Positions 1-8,286 of a stretch of DNA of 39,148 nt are shown in pieces. The notes beneath the pieces were generated by a model, which was not told where the DNA came from, ran no database searches, and saw only the letters and a list, made by a program, of their open reading frames with translations. The number at the start of each line of letters is the position of its first letter. Position 1 is the stretch's first letter. The stretch lies in the NCBI GenBank assembly GCA_001778695.1, contig MFHU01000009.1, positions 1 through 39,148 of the forward strand. The letters are read 5' to 3'. The translations under genes were made by a program, and so were the position numbers. Source of the stretch: Candidatus Giovannonibacteria bacterium RIFCSPHIGHO2_12_FULL_44_22. Lineage in GTDB: Bacteria; Patescibacteriota; Minisyncoccia; UBA11713; 2-01-FULL-45-33.

Positions 1-102
1 GCCAAAACTCCTTTTGGACGATTCCTTTCTCCTTTTCCGCGACAAAACTTCCGGCAATCTCTGGAGCCTAAAATTGAAACCCTAGTTAAGAACAGAAAAT
101 AA
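1..102 (+). CDS. Possible 3' end of an unidentified gene
   Basis: Frame 1 is open from the window edge to a TAA at 100-102, giving about 33 residues that end in ETLVKNRK. Its stop codon falls inside the left arm of the inverted repeat at 89-102, as happens at other gene ends in this window. There is no recognisable domain, and an open stretch this short can occur by chance. The call rests only on the open frame and on the absence of anything else in the first 88 bases. Confidence 0.25.
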   Translation, partial: AKTPFGRFLSPFPRQNFRQSLEPKIETLVKNRK

Positions 103-150
103 ATTTTTTACGGTTGACATAAGTTTAGTAAAAAAATTATTTTCTGTTCT
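89..150. repeat. 14-bp inverted repeat downstream of jag
   Basis: Arms at 89-102 (AGAACAGAAAATAA) and 137-150 (TTATTTTCTGTTCT) are perfect reverse complements around a 34-nt AT-rich spacer. The spacer contains TTGACA at 114-119, with no convincing -10 after it. The repeat follows the jag stop codon. It may be a transcription barrier for both sides or a member of the palindromic elements found elsewhere in the window. Confidence 0.6.
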
Positions 151-152
151 AA

Positions 153-638
153 TTAAACCAAATCCAGCGGTTTGATGACCACTCGGCGTTCGAGTCCTTG
201 GCCGGTGGATTCGGTCGCGATATCGGGGTATTCCTGCAAAACATAATGCACGATGCGCCGTTCGTAGGCGTTCATCGGCTTCATCTCCATCGGTTTTTTA
301 AAATAGCGGACGCGCTGGGCGTGCATGCGCGCCGCGTCTTTTATTTCCTCAATCTTTTTTTTATTATAATCGTTGATGTCTATTAAAAATTGAAATCTTC
401 CGCCAGCTGGCGGATCCGGAAATTTCTGCTCGTAAATTCTTTTCACGACATGCGAAAACGCGCTCAAATGCTTGCCGTTGTCGCCGATCAAAAGCTGAGC
501 GTCTTGGGCTTTTATAATAAACCAGCTGTTCTCGCCCCCCTCTTGAAATTCTAAGGAAAAAGAAAATCCCATCTGATGAAGCAGGGTTTTGATGGCATTT
601 TCAATAAATTCTATTTGTGGTTTTTTATCCTCCAGCAT
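153..638 (-). CDS. jag: Jag/KhpB-like RNA-binding protein (KH-R3H)
   Basis: This 161-residue protein has a KH-like N-terminal half (residues about 20-80, with LLIGDNGKHLSA) followed by an R3H domain. The R3H part shows ARMHAQRV, then the conserved YERRIVHYVL and the STGQGLERRVVIKP ending. The family binds single-stranded RNA and is encoded next to yidC in many bacteria, as here. The Jag_N domain of Firmicutes homologues is absent, so this is a short form. Residues 75-80 (PPAGG) are encoded by a 16-bp perfect palindrome shared with yebC and polA. The start codon lies in the arm of the inverted repeat at 637-709, and no clear Shine-Dalgarno precedes it. It is the last gene of the rpmH-rnpA-yidC-jag group. 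Confidence 0.9.
   Translation of the reverse strand: MLEDKKPQIEFIENAIKTLLHQMGFSFSLEFQEGGENSWFIIKAQDAQLLIGDNGKHLSAFSHVVKRIYEQKFPDPPAGGRFQFLIDINDYNKKKIEEIKDAARMHAQRVRYFKKPMEMKPMNAYERRIVHYVLQEYPDIATESTGQGLERRVVIKPLDLV
399..414. repeat. PPAGG palindrome copy in jag
   Basis: The perfect 16-bp palindrome TCCGCCAGCTGGCGGA lies inside jag and is translated DPPAGGR. Identical copies occur at 9424-9439 and 17883-17898. Confidence 0.9.
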
Positions 639-709
639 GCCAGGTAGTAGAATTTCGCATTAATTTTAATTACTGCCTGGCAGCGATGCGAAATTTCACT
701 ACCTGGCAT
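637..709. repeat. 24-bp imperfect inverted repeat between jag and yidC
   Basis: Arms at 637-660 and 686-709 match as reverse complements at 22 of 24 positions (AG against GA in the middle). The 25-nt loop holds a further small palindrome, CTGCCTGGCAG. One end supplies the ATG of jag and the other supplies the last codons and stop of yidC (LHAR, TAG). It therefore sits exactly at the gene junction and could fold into a long hairpin in the yidC-jag transcript. Confidence 0.85.
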
Positions 710-1442
710 GTAGGGGCGTCCCGCGCGCCTTCTTGCGCACGCGCGCTTCGTGCACTATAGCAAAAACATTCATGGCTGTCCAATATAGAGAAACCGCGGC
801 CGGCAGTTTAAAACCTAAAATAAAAATAATAAAGGGGAACACATAAAGCATCTGCCATTGCATCGCCTGGCCCATACTCGCCCGCTGGTCGGGCAGGTCG
901 CCCTTGGCTGAAGTCGCGGCTTTGGGAGGGAGGGCTAATTTTGCCTGCCAAAATTGTGAAATCGCCGCCAAAGCGGCCAGGCCTACGCTAGCCTCTGTTA
1001 AAGGAATGAATCCTAAAAACATCGTGTTTATGTTCTCTGGTATTTTTAAAAAAGAATAAACTTCACCAACCGGGAAAGGAAGCCCGTATAAAAAAACCTG
1101 ATACATGGCAAAAAGTATCGGGAGTTGTATGAGTAGAATAAAAAATCCGGAAAGGGGATTGATGCCGTGTTTTTTGTAAAGTTCCATCAAAGCTTTAGCT
1201 TGGTCTTCCTTGTTTTTTTTGTCCGCGTAAATTTTCTTGACTTCCGGCTCAATTATTTTCATGGCATTCTGGGTCTTCAATATTTTATGCGTCATAGGAA
1301 ACATCAGCGCCCTAATTATCACTGTAAGTAAAATAACTGCCAATCCTAAATCGTGCCCCGGCAAAACAGACGTCAAAAAAATTAACGCTCCCAAAAGGGG
1401 GCGATAGAAAATTTCATTATAAAATATTTTGAGCCAAGACAT
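699..1442 (-). CDS. yidC: YidC/Oxa1-family membrane protein insertase
   Basis: This 247-residue protein has the Oxa1 core: about five hydrophobic segments, beginning near residues 10-45 (VILLTVIIRALMFPMTHK). The cytoplasmic hairpin follows (KIIEPEVKKIYADKKNKEDQ), then LMELYKKHGINPLSG. The family inserts proteins into the inner membrane alone or with SecYEG. The large periplasmic domain of Proteobacterial YidC is absent, as in Gram-positive forms. The start lies 26 nt inside the 3' end of rnpA, indicating co-transcription. A short palindrome at 880-894 encodes LPDQRA in a loop. The last codons come from the inverted repeat at 637-709. Confidence 0.95.
   Translation of the reverse strand: MSWLKIFYNEIFYRPLLGALIFLTSVLPGHDLGLAVILLTVIIRALMFPMTHKILKTQNAMKIIEPEVKKIYADKKNKEDQAKALMELYKKHGINPLSGFFILLIQLPILFAMYQVFLYGLPFPVGEVYSFLKIPENINTMFLGFIPLTEASVGLAALAAISQFWQAKLALPPKAATSAKGDLPDQRASMGQAMQWQMLYVFPFIIFILGFKLPAAVSLYWTAMNVFAIVHEARVRKKARGTPLHAR
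880..894. repeat. Short GC hairpin inside yidC
   Basis: GCCCG-CTGGT-CGGGC forms a 5-bp stem. It encodes part of a polar loop (GDLPDQRASMG) between membrane segments. This is a weak member of the GC-rich palindromes found inside genes of this window. Confidence 0.4.
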
Positions 1443-1776
1443 ATTTTATATCTTCTTTAATTTCTTTAAAGGAGGGGGCTTTTCTTTCCGATAATTTAAT
1501 AAAAAAAACAACATCCCGGCCCCGCCTGTCCGGCGGGCGGGCGGGGAGAATTGTTTTTAAAAAACTTTTTACGGCCTCGGACATGCGCCTTTTTGTCAGA
1601 TTCCTTAAAACCGCCCCACGATTTTTAGGCCCAGAAACTATAAAAGCAAAGCGGTTTTTTTGTTTTTCATTATGGAGTATGCGCGCTGAAATAATTTTCC
1701 CGCGGAAACTCCGTGTTTTTGACCTAAAAATTTTTGCCAAATCCGCTCTGCCGAGCCTTAACGCTTTTTTCAGCAT
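1417..1776 (-). CDS. rnpA: Ribonuclease P protein component
   Basis: This 119-residue basic protein is the protein cofactor of RNase P, which removes 5' leaders from pre-tRNAs. The family signature is visible as RGAVLRNLTKRRMSEAV (about residues 53-69), matching the conserved RNR motif region. FAFIVSGPK before it and DVVFFIK near the end match the core strands. It lies 6 nt after rpmH, the standard arrangement beside oriC, and overlaps yidC by 26 nt. Before DVVFFIK the protein carries extra residues (PARPPDRRGR) encoded by a GC-rich palindromic stretch, longer than this loop usually is. Confidence 0.93.
   Translation of the reverse strand: MLKKALRLGRADLAKIFRSKTRSFRGKIISARILHNEKQKNRFAFIVSGPKNRGAVLRNLTKRRMSEAVKSFLKTILPARPPDRRGRDVVFFIKLSERKAPSFKEIKEDIKYVLAQNIL
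1521..1546. repeat. GC-rich palindromic stretch inside rnpA
   Basis: CCCGCC (1521-1526) and GGCGGG (1532-1537) form a stem around TGTCC, followed by more C/G repeats. It encodes RPPDRRGR on the minus strand. The local GC content contrasts sharply with the AT-rich gene. Confidence 0.6.
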
Positions 1777-1782
1777 ATCACA

Positions 1783-1917
1783 TTAAACTGCCAGGCGGTA
1801 TCTGCCTTTCTGGCGCCTTCTGGCTAGGACATTTTTACCTATTTTGGAGCGCATTCTCTTTAAAAATCCATGCTTCTTGGCTCTTTTTCTTTTTTTGGGT
1901 TGGTAAGTGACTGACAT
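1783..1917 (-). CDS. rpmH: 50S ribosomal protein L34
   Basis: This 44-residue, very basic protein starts [18 protein letters not shown] and continues [20 protein letters not shown]. It matches L34 across its full length ([23 protein letters not shown]). It is shorter than typical ORF-calling cut-offs. It is divergent from dnaA and heads the rpmH-rnpA-yidC-jag group. Upstream on the minus strand a TAAAAT box lies 9 nt before the ATG, with no clear Shine-Dalgarno. Confidence 0.95.
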   Translation of the reverse strand: MSVTYQPKKRKRAKKHGFLKRMRSKIGKNVLARRRQKGRYRLAV

Positions 1918-2027
1918 AATTTTTTAATTTTACAACAATTCCTGTTTTTTGCAATATTCACAACTCATCCACAATCTATTAACATCTTTTATGATGCAAA
2001 GTAAAACAATAGTTTTATAGTAAAACC
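1918..2027. other. Candidate origin region, upstream of dnaA
   Basis: This AT-rich gap lies between divergent rpmH and dnaA. TCATCCACA at 1965-1973 differs by one base from the DnaA box TTATCCACA. ATATTCACA at 1954-1962 differs at two positions, and the same variant recurs downstream of dnaA. The position next to dnaA and the box-like sites suggest part of oriC. Strand-skew or binding data would decide. Confidence 0.5.
2016..2021 (+). promoter_or_regulatory. -10 box of dnaA (leaderless type)
   Basis: TATAGT ends 6 nt before the dnaA ATG, so transcription should begin at or next to the start codon. The -35 is weak. No Shine-Dalgarno is present. Confidence 0.5.
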
Positions 2028-3377
2028 ATGACTAATGAAGAATTATGGGGCCTGGCACTGATCGAAATAGAGCTTGCTGTGTCGCGGGCGAATTTTGTGA
2101 CCTGGTTTAAAGATACCAGAATTTTGGACTTCGCGGAGGGCACCGTCACAGTTGGAGTCCCCAACGGATTCTCCAAAGAATGGCTGGAAAATAAATTTCA
2201 TAAGTTTATTTTAAAATCCTTAAGAACACGGGTTCCGGAAATCCGCGCCATTAACTATTCTATAGCCACCCCTTCAACTTCTGCCGCTACTAAAATTAAA
2301 TTTAAAAAAGAGCTTCCTCCCCCCCAGGAAGAACAGCTTGAATTTAAAGATTTTTATGTGGACCCTAAAACTAATCTTAACCCTAAATACACACTTGACG
2401 CTTTTATTGTCGGATCTTTTAATGAACTAGCCCACGCGGCGGCGCTGGCGGTAATTAAAAGTCTGGGTAGAATTTATAATCCATTATTTATCTATGGGGG
2501 GGTGGGCTTGGGTAAGACCCACCTTTTGCAGGCCATAGGCAACGCCGTGATGAAAGAAAGTCCAGGGAAAAAAGTCCAATACATTACATCAGAAAGATTC
2601 AGTAATGAGCTGGTAAGCTCCTTACAAAATAATTATGTGCATAATTTTAAAGAAAAATATAGGGAGTTTGATTTATTGATTGTGGACGACGTCCAATTTT
2701 TTGCAGGAAAAACAAAAACCCAGGAAGAATTTTTCTATACCTTTAATGCTTTGTATGAAGCGGGTAAGCAGGTTGTTTTTTCTTCGGACCGTTCGCCAAA
2801 ATCCATTTCGGATATCGGCGAAAGGCTTCAGTCGCGGATGGAAGCCGGGGTAATTATAGATATTTCGGAGCCGGAATACGAATCGCGCCTGGCTATATTA
2901 AAATCTAAAATATCGGAGAAAAAAATTGATCTACCAGAAACTACCATTGAGCTTGTGGCCTCGCTTATTCAAAAAAATATACGCGAATTAGAAGGAGCGT
3001 TAAATACCATAAACATCCAGTCAAAATACCAAAATCGCGTGCTCACCCAAGATGAAGTAAGGGTTATTTTAAGAAAAAATATCAAACCAAAAAACACCAT
3101 AACGCCCACACAAATAATAAAAACAGTCGCTGAATTCTACGATATCCAAGAAAAAGCCATATATGAACACACTAGAAAAACAGAGGTGGTAAAACCGAGG
3201 CAAGTAGCTATGTATCTAATCCGTGAGGATTTAAAGGGGTCTTATCCGTTTATCGGCCAGAAGTTTGGTGGTATGGACCATACCACAGCAATACATGCTT
3301 ATGAAAAAATCGTGCAGGAGTTAAAAAAAGACACCAAACTTGAGGATGAATTAAAATCCATTAGAAATAAATATTAA
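2028..3377 (+). CDS. dnaA: Chromosomal replication initiator DnaA
   Basis: This 449-residue protein has the full DnaA layout. Domain I spans residues 1 to about 85 (FVTWFKDTRI), followed by a short proline-containing linker and the AAA+ domain III. The AAA+ domain carries Walker A GGVGLGKTHL at about 156-165 and Walker B LLIVDDVQFF at about 215-224. The DNA-binding domain IV ends with the family signature GGMDHTTAIHAYEKI (about 414-428). DnaA binds oriC, melts it and loads helicase, and often represses its own gene. Box-like sites on both sides support a local origin. The neighbours dnaN, rpmH and rnpA are the standard ones. Confidence 0.98.
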   Translation: MTNEELWGLALIEIELAVSRANFVTWFKDTRILDFAEGTVTVGVPNGFSKEWLENKFHKFILKSLRTRVPEIRAINYSIATPSTSAATKIKFKKELPPPQEEQLEFKDFYVDPKTNLNPKYTLDAFIVGSFNELAHAAALAVIKSLGRIYNPLFIYGGVGLGKTHLLQAIGNAVMKESPGKKVQYITSERFSNELVSSLQNNYVHNFKEKYREFDLLIVDDVQFFAGKTKTQEEFFYTFNALYEAGKQVVFSSDRSPKSISDIGERLQSRMEAGVIIDISEPEYESRLAILKSKISEKKIDLPETTIELVASLIQKNIRELEGALNTINIQSKYQNRVLTQDEVRVILRKNIKPKNTITPTQIIKTVAEFYDIQEKAIYEHTRKTEVVKPRQVAMYLIREDLKGSYPFIGQKFGGMDHTTAIHAYEKIVQELKKDTKLEDELKSIRNKY

Positions 3378-3528
3378 AACTTATATAAATAAAATGTGTT
3401 TAAAAAAATAAAAAATATTTATGCGGTTAATATTCACAGGTTGTTTAAAAAATTAATTAAAAAAATCATTAAAATAAAATAGTTTTTAAAAAACTCACAT
3501 ATCCACAATATTAATAATAATAAATTTT
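3378..3528. other. Candidate origin region between dnaA and dnaN
   Basis: This 151-bp spacer is extremely AT-rich with long A and T runs, suited to a DNA-unwinding element. It contains ATATTCACA at 3430-3438 and ATATCCACA at 3499-3507; the latter has one mismatch to TTATCCACA. The dnaN promoter must also lie here, but several TAATAA-like boxes make the choice uncertain. No gene is visible. Confidence 0.5.
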
Positions 3529-4632
3529 ATGAAAATTCAATGTTTAAATAAGAACTTAAAAGATGTGGTGGTAATTGCGGAAAGAAACACGTCGAAAAAT
3601 CAAACTTTACCTATTTTAAATTCCATACTTTTGGAAGCTAATAAAGACAAGATAAAAATCAGGGCAACTAATTTGGAGACAGCTATAGAAATTAATGTGT
3701 TTGGAAAAATACAAGAAACAGGCATTCTCACGATTCCTGCTAAAACTATTAGTTCTTTTCTCGTGAATATTGGAGACGATCAAATTATTCTACAAACCCA
3801 AAAAAATAATTTATTTATAAAAACCAACACAATAGAAACAACTATTCGCGGTTATCCGCCAGAAGATTTCCCGATTTTTCCAAAACTTGAATCTCCAGAA
3901 ACTTTTACTTTAACATCTCCAGAATTAAGGCAAGGGCTTTCTTCTGTGGTTATAGCATCTAGTGTGTCCGATATAAAACCAGAGCTGGCTAGTATATTTT
4001 TTAGTATTTTTAAAAACACAATAAAAATAGCGGCCACCGACTCCTTCAGGCTCGCAGAAAAAAATCTTGTTTTAAAAAAAATGCGCGCCGAAAAAATGCT
4101 TTCTTTTTTGATTCCCCAAAGGGCTGTCGGAGAAATTTTAAGACTTTTGGAAAATGACGAGGATATTGAGGTCGGGGTAAATAAAAATCAGATTATATTT
4201 TCCGGATCAAATTATAAATTTATATCTCGACTTACGGATGGTAAGTTTCCAGATTACGAACAAATCATACCGAAAAAATTTAATACCACTGCCATGGCAA
4301 AAAAGTCGGATATTTTATCGCATATAAAATTAGCCGGCGTGTTTGTTGGAAAATTAAACGAGCTTTCACTTACTTTTAATCCCACCAAAAAAGCAATTTT
4401 ATTGAATACTTCGCATTCGGATGTTGGAGAACACTCTTCAACTGTGGCGGCTGCGGTACAGGGCGAAAGCATTGTGGCAAAATTTAACTGGAAGTATTTA
4501 TTGGATGGAATTTCCCAAATAAATAATGAATACGTGGAATTTAATATAAACAGCGACCAATCCCCATTGCTTATTAAGGGCAGGGGCGACGCATCTTATC
4601 TTTATCTGGTTATGCCGATGAGGGGGATGTAG
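3529..4632 (+). CDS. dnaN: DNA polymerase III beta subunit (sliding clamp)
   Basis: This 367-residue protein has three clamp-fold repeats. The start MKIQCLNKNLKDVV, the stretch TLPILNSILLEA and the C-terminal YLVMPMRGM all match the family; the MPMR tail is the conserved clamp ending. The dimeric ring tethers polymerase III to DNA and serves as a docking platform for repair enzymes. It follows dnaA directly. Its last 31 nt overlap the 3' end of the convergent penicillin-binding protein gene, so the conserved clamp tail and the PBP tail share DNA on opposite strands. Confidence 0.97.
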   Translation: MKIQCLNKNLKDVVVIAERNTSKNQTLPILNSILLEANKDKIKIRATNLETAIEINVFGKIQETGILTIPAKTISSFLVNIGDDQIILQTQKNNLFIKTNTIETTIRGYPPEDFPIFPKLESPETFTLTSPELRQGLSSVVIASSVSDIKPELASIFFSIFKNTIKIAATDSFRLAEKNLVLKKMRAEKMLSFLIPQRAVGEILRLLENDEDIEVGVNKNQIIFSGSNYKFISRLTDGKFPDYEQIIPKKFNTTAMAKKSDILSHIKLAGVFVGKLNELSLTFNPTKKAILLNTSHSDVGEHSSTVAAAVQGESIVAKFNWKYLLDGISQINNEYVEFNINSDQSPLLIKGRGDASYLYLVMPMRGM

Positions 4633-7058
4633 TATTCCACTGTGTTGCCGACGGCGTCGTACACTTTTACTTTTATAGTAATATAATTTTGCTCACCCAA
4701 ATGGGAGAGAGGTAGTGCAAGTTCAAACGGATATGTTTTAACCCCTCCCAAATATTCGTCGTTGGCGAAATAATCAACCTGTTCTATATTGAATTTATTT
4801 TCCATGCGTGGGTGGAAAACCACAGTATCATTTTTGCTGTAATTCGCTTTTTGCGGAGTCACTTCCAATTTTGTTATTTTTGGAAAATTTTCCGGAACGT
4901 GGATATTGTCGTATTCTCTCGGTATCACGCTTTCATTTTGGTCTAAAAACCCATTGGTTAGCGCCCAAGCGCGCACCGGCTCCTCCCAATTTTTTAATTG
5001 AGCGCTTTCCTGGTCAATCCAATAAAGAGTGGAATGGACTTCCTGCACAACTCTTTTTTCCTGCGTTTCCAGTGGGGTGTAGGATGTGGCGAGTTTTCCG
5101 GAAATTTTATCAATAATAAATTCCTTGCCGCCGCGCCATTCCCCGCGGAGATACGGTTTTGGTCCGCCTACCGGCGGTGGAAGCGGATCCGGCGACACAA
5201 AAACCGAAGAGGTAGCGTTAGACGTGGCAAAATCCATAATTTCGTGCCACCAAGGAGCCACAATGAATCCGGCCACCCTTTTTTCCATCGGCGAATTGTC
5301 ATTATTGCCGGCCCAAGCGCCGATGGCGATGTCCGGTGTGTAACCAATCACCCATGCATCTCTATAATCATTGGTCGTGCCGGTTTTGGCGGCGACTTGT
5401 TTTTCCTGGAAATAAAGCGCGGAAAATTCTCCAAATGATGGCGCGCGAGCTTTATTATCCGACAATATATTACTTATGGTGCGCGCGATATTTTTATCTA
5501 TCACTTCCCGCGGCTGGTTCGGGGCTTCGTAAATAATTTTGCCGTCCGAACCCTCAATTTTTAAAATATATCTATAAGGATTTCTCACGCCGTCGTTGGC
5601 GAATACGCCGTAGGCGGAAACAAGCTCCAAGAGCGAAACTTCTCCGCCTCCCAAAACCAAAGTAAGCCCGTATCTTGCCGGGTCGTTTAAAGAAGTAATG
5701 CCAAAATCTTGGGCGGTGGCCAAAGAGTCGGGGAGTCCTGCTAGATAAAGCGTTTTAACCGAAGGCACATTTAAAGATTGGGCCAGAGCTTCCCGTAATG
5801 TCACCGGTCCACGGAATTTGTTATCAAAATTTTGCGGGTGATAGCACTTATCCTCCTGAATTCCAGCTGTGGGCTTACCGTCCGGAGTACAGAGTGGATT
5901 AAATTCCGTCGGCAAGTCAAAAAGCACTGTCTCCGGCGTATAACCCTTTTTAAAAGCTGTGGCGTAGACAAAGGGTTTAAAAGAAGAGCCAGGCTGCCGG
6001 TGGGTTGTGGCGATATTAAAATTACCTTCGCGCTCCCTATTAAAATAATCGCGCGAGCCGACCATAGCCCAAATATCCCCAGTTTTAGGGTCAATGGCCA
6101 CCACGCCTTCGTTTTTCGCGTTAAAATTCTTTTCATTACCTGTGGCGTATTTATCCACAACCTCTTCCGTTTTTTGTTGGAGATCGGCGTTTAGGGTTGT
6201 TGTTACTTTAAACCCATTTATCGCTACCGCGTCTTCGCCGAATTTTTTATTAAGTTCTTCTCTCACCTCAATTACAAAATGCGGCGCGATAATTCCCTGG
6301 GAGCGCGCCGGAGCAAATTTAACTTTTTGATTTTTCGCGCCCTCATATTCTTTATCCGTCAAAAAACCCAAATCTTTCATGCGCTTTAGGGTAAATTGGG
6401 CGCGGCCATCCAATTCCTTGGTATGCTTTCCGTAAGGCGAATAATAACTTGGAGCTTTTGGCAAAGAAACCAAATAAGCCGCTTCCAAGGCTGTTAAATC
6501 TTCGGCGCGTTTTCCGAAAAATGATTCGGCCGCGGCCTCTATGCCGTAAGCGGAATTGCCGTAAGGTATTTGGTTGAGATAGAAATTCAATATCTCGTCT
6601 TTGGAATATCTCCGCTCAATTTTCAGCGCCACGATAAGCTCTTTTATTTTTCTAAAAATAGTCCGCTGCGGGGTGAGTAGCGTATTTTTTACCAATTGCT
6701 GGGTGATGGTGGACCCGCCTTGTTCCACACTGCCGCTTGTTAAATTAACTAAAAATGCCCGCAGTAAGGATAACGGACGGACTCCGTAATGCTGATAAAA
6801 ATTGCTGTCTTCCAAAGCGATGGTCGCGTTTTTTACGCTTCTCGGGATTTCATCAGAAGGAATTACCGTGCGCTTTTCCTCTCCATGCACATCATAAAGC
6901 AAAATCTTGCCGGTGCGGTCATAAATTTTTGTGGACTCTACGACTCGGCGCTCATCAAAACTATTTAAATTCGGCACGCTTATTGAGGCCGTAAAAAAAA
7001 GCAGGGCCCCACCTAGAAGAATCCCAACCAGCAACACTTTTATTAAAAAGAATCTCAT
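4602..7058 (-). CDS. Class A penicillin-binding protein (transglycosylase/transpeptidase)
   Basis: This 818-residue bifunctional cell-wall synthase has an N-terminal membrane anchor (residues 5-25). The glycosyltransferase-51 domain carries EDSNFYQHYG (about 82), QGGSTITQQL (about 113) and RRYSKDEILNFYLNQ. The transpeptidase domain carries the catalytic serine in SSFK (about 355), SLN at about 423 and the KTGTTNDYRDAW motif at about 558. A C-terminal beta-rich tail follows (YFANDEYLGG). It polymerises lipid II glycan and cross-links stem peptides outside the membrane, so a peptidoglycan wall is implied. A proline-rich loop (PPPVGGP) is encoded by a short palindrome at 5163-5176. It is divergent from tyrS and overlaps dnaN by 31 nt at its end. 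Confidence 0.95.
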   Translation of the reverse strand: MRFFLIKVLLVGILLGGALLFFTASISVPNLNSFDERRVVESTKIYDRTGKILLYDVHGEEKRTVIPSDEIPRSVKNATIALEDSNFYQHYGVRPLSLLRAFLVNLTSGSVEQGGSTITQQLVKNTLLTPQRTIFRKIKELIVALKIERRYSKDEILNFYLNQIPYGNSAYGIEAAAESFFGKRAEDLTALEAAYLVSLPKAPSYYSPYGKHTKELDGRAQFTLKRMKDLGFLTDKEYEGAKNQKVKFAPARSQGIIAPHFVIEVREELNKKFGEDAVAINGFKVTTTLNADLQQKTEEVVDKYATGNEKNFNAKNEGVVAIDPKTGDIWAMVGSRDYFNREREGNFNIATTHRQPGSSFKPFVYATAFKKGYTPETVLFDLPTEFNPLCTPDGKPTAGIQEDKCYHPQNFDNKFRGPVTLREALAQSLNVPSVKTLYLAGLPDSLATAQDFGITSLNDPARYGLTLVLGGGEVSLLELVSAYGVFANDGVRNPYRYILKIEGSDGKIIYEAPNQPREVIDKNIARTISNILSDNKARAPSFGEFSALYFQEKQVAAKTGTTNDYRDAWVIGYTPDIAIGAWAGNNDNSPMEKRVAGFIVAPWWHEIMDFATSNATSSVFVSPDPLPPPVGGPKPYLRGEWRGGKEFIIDKISGKLATSYTPLETQEKRVVQEVHSTLYWIDQESAQLKNWEEPVRAWALTNGFLDQNESVIPREYDNIHVPENFPKITKLEVTPQKANYSKNDTVVFHPRMENKFNIEQVDYFANDEYLGGVKTYPFELALPLSHLGEQNYITIKVKVYDAVGNTVEYYIPLIGITR
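5163..5176. repeat. PPVGG-type palindrome in the PBP gene
   Basis: CCGCC-TACC-GGCGG lies in the loop after the transpeptidase domain and is read PPPVGGP on the minus strand. It resembles the PPAGG palindromes with a changed centre. Confidence 0.6.
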
Positions 7059-7065
7059 CTGGCCT

Positions 7066-7071
7066 ATTATA
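7066..7071 (-). promoter_or_regulatory. -10 box of the PBP gene (leaderless type)
   Basis: TATAAT on the minus strand ends 7 nt before the ATG. The 52-bp gap to divergent tyrS leaves no room for a leader with a ribosome binding site. Confidence 0.6.
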
Positions 7072-7110
7072 GAAGATTTTTAGGTTTTATGGTAGGATAG
7101 AAATAGTCTT

Positions 7111-8283
7111 ATGAAAATAAACGAAGAAAAAATAAAAGAAATATTAGAGCGTGGCGTTACAGAAGTTATAGATAAAGAACATCTAAAAGCCGCTTTAAAA
7201 TCAGGAAAAAAATTACGGGTGAAATTAGGAATTGACCCCACAGCTCCAGATTTGCATTTGGGGCACGCAGTTTTACTTAGGAAATTAAGGCAATTTCAAA
7301 ACGCCGGCCATCAGATTTTGCTTATTATCGGCGACTTCACGGCGCGCATCGGCGACCCTTCCGGGAGGGAAGATGCCAGAAAAACGCTTTCGGAGCGGGA
7401 AATTAAAAATAATTTTAAAAAATATCTGATTTCGGCGGGAAAAATTATAAATATAAAAAAATCTAAAATTTACCATAATAGCCAATGGTACAAACAAGAC
7501 GGAGTCGCGAAACTTCTAAAGCTTCTCGGCGCGGGCTCAATCCAGCAGGCCATTCGCCGGGAAGATTTTCAGAAACGCCTAAAAAATGGCGATGACGTAA
7601 CATTATTGGAAGCTTTTTATTCTCTTTTGCAGGGTTACGATTCCGTCGCGGTCAAAGCGGATGTTGAATTAGGGGGCGCCGACCAAAAACTTAATATATT
7701 GGCTGGGCGCAGAATACAAAGGCATTTCGGGATGCCGGAGCAGGACATTGTGATTTTGCCTTTACTTGAGGGCACGGACGGCGTCCGTAAAATGTCGAAA
7801 AGCTTTGGTAATTATATTTCATTGGACGAAAAGCCGGATAATATATTCGGTAAAATTATGTCCTTACCAGATAATTTATTGGAAAAATATTTTTTACTCT
7901 CTACTGATATTCCGGCGGAAGAAACAAAGAAATTTTTAAACCGGCCGTTTGAAGCAAAAAAAACCCTAGCATGCGAAATTGTAAAACTTTATCATGGAGA
8001 GAATGCCGCAAAAAAAGCTAGAGAATATTTTGAGAAAACTTTCTCTAAAAAAGAAATTCCGGAAAATCTGAAAATTTACCGCGCGAAGATAAACGCAGAA
8101 TGGGCCAGTTTTTTAGTCAGAGAAAAACTTGCCCTTTCCCGTTCCGAAGCCAAAAGATTAATTGAGAACGGCGGACTGGATTTTAACGGAAGAAAAATTG
8201 CCCGCGCAAGCGAGCAAATTTCCGAAAGCGGGACAGTGAAGATCGGAAAGCATAAATTTATTAAAATTGACGTCCGTGTCTAG
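7111..8283 (+). CDS. tyrS: Tyrosyl-tRNA synthetase
   Basis: This 390-residue class I synthetase charges tRNA-Tyr. The HIGH-like motif is LHLGHAV at about residues 48-54, after KLGIDPTAPD. The KMSKS loop is VRKMSKSFGN at about 225-234. An S4 RNA-binding domain closes the protein (ALSRSEAKRLIENGGLDFNGRK). The length and the GIDPTAPDLHLGH start suit the TyrZ-type subgroup. It is divergent from the PBP gene and convergent with the small acidic gene 3 nt away. Confidence 0.95.
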   Translation: MKINEEKIKEILERGVTEVIDKEHLKAALKSGKKLRVKLGIDPTAPDLHLGHAVLLRKLRQFQNAGHQILLIIGDFTARIGDPSGREDARKTLSEREIKNNFKKYLISAGKIINIKKSKIYHNSQWYKQDGVAKLLKLLGAGSIQQAIRREDFQKRLKNGDDVTLLEAFYSLLQGYDSVAVKADVELGGADQKLNILAGRRIQRHFGMPEQDIVILPLLEGTDGVRKMSKSFGNYISLDEKPDNIFGKIMSLPDNLLEKYFLLSTDIPAEETKKFLNRPFEAKKTLACEIVKLYHGENAAKKAREYFEKTFSKKEIPENLKIYRAKINAEWASFLVREKLALSRSEAKRLIENGGLDFNGRKIARASEQISESGTVKIGKHKFIKIDVRV

Positions 8284-8286
8284 TTT

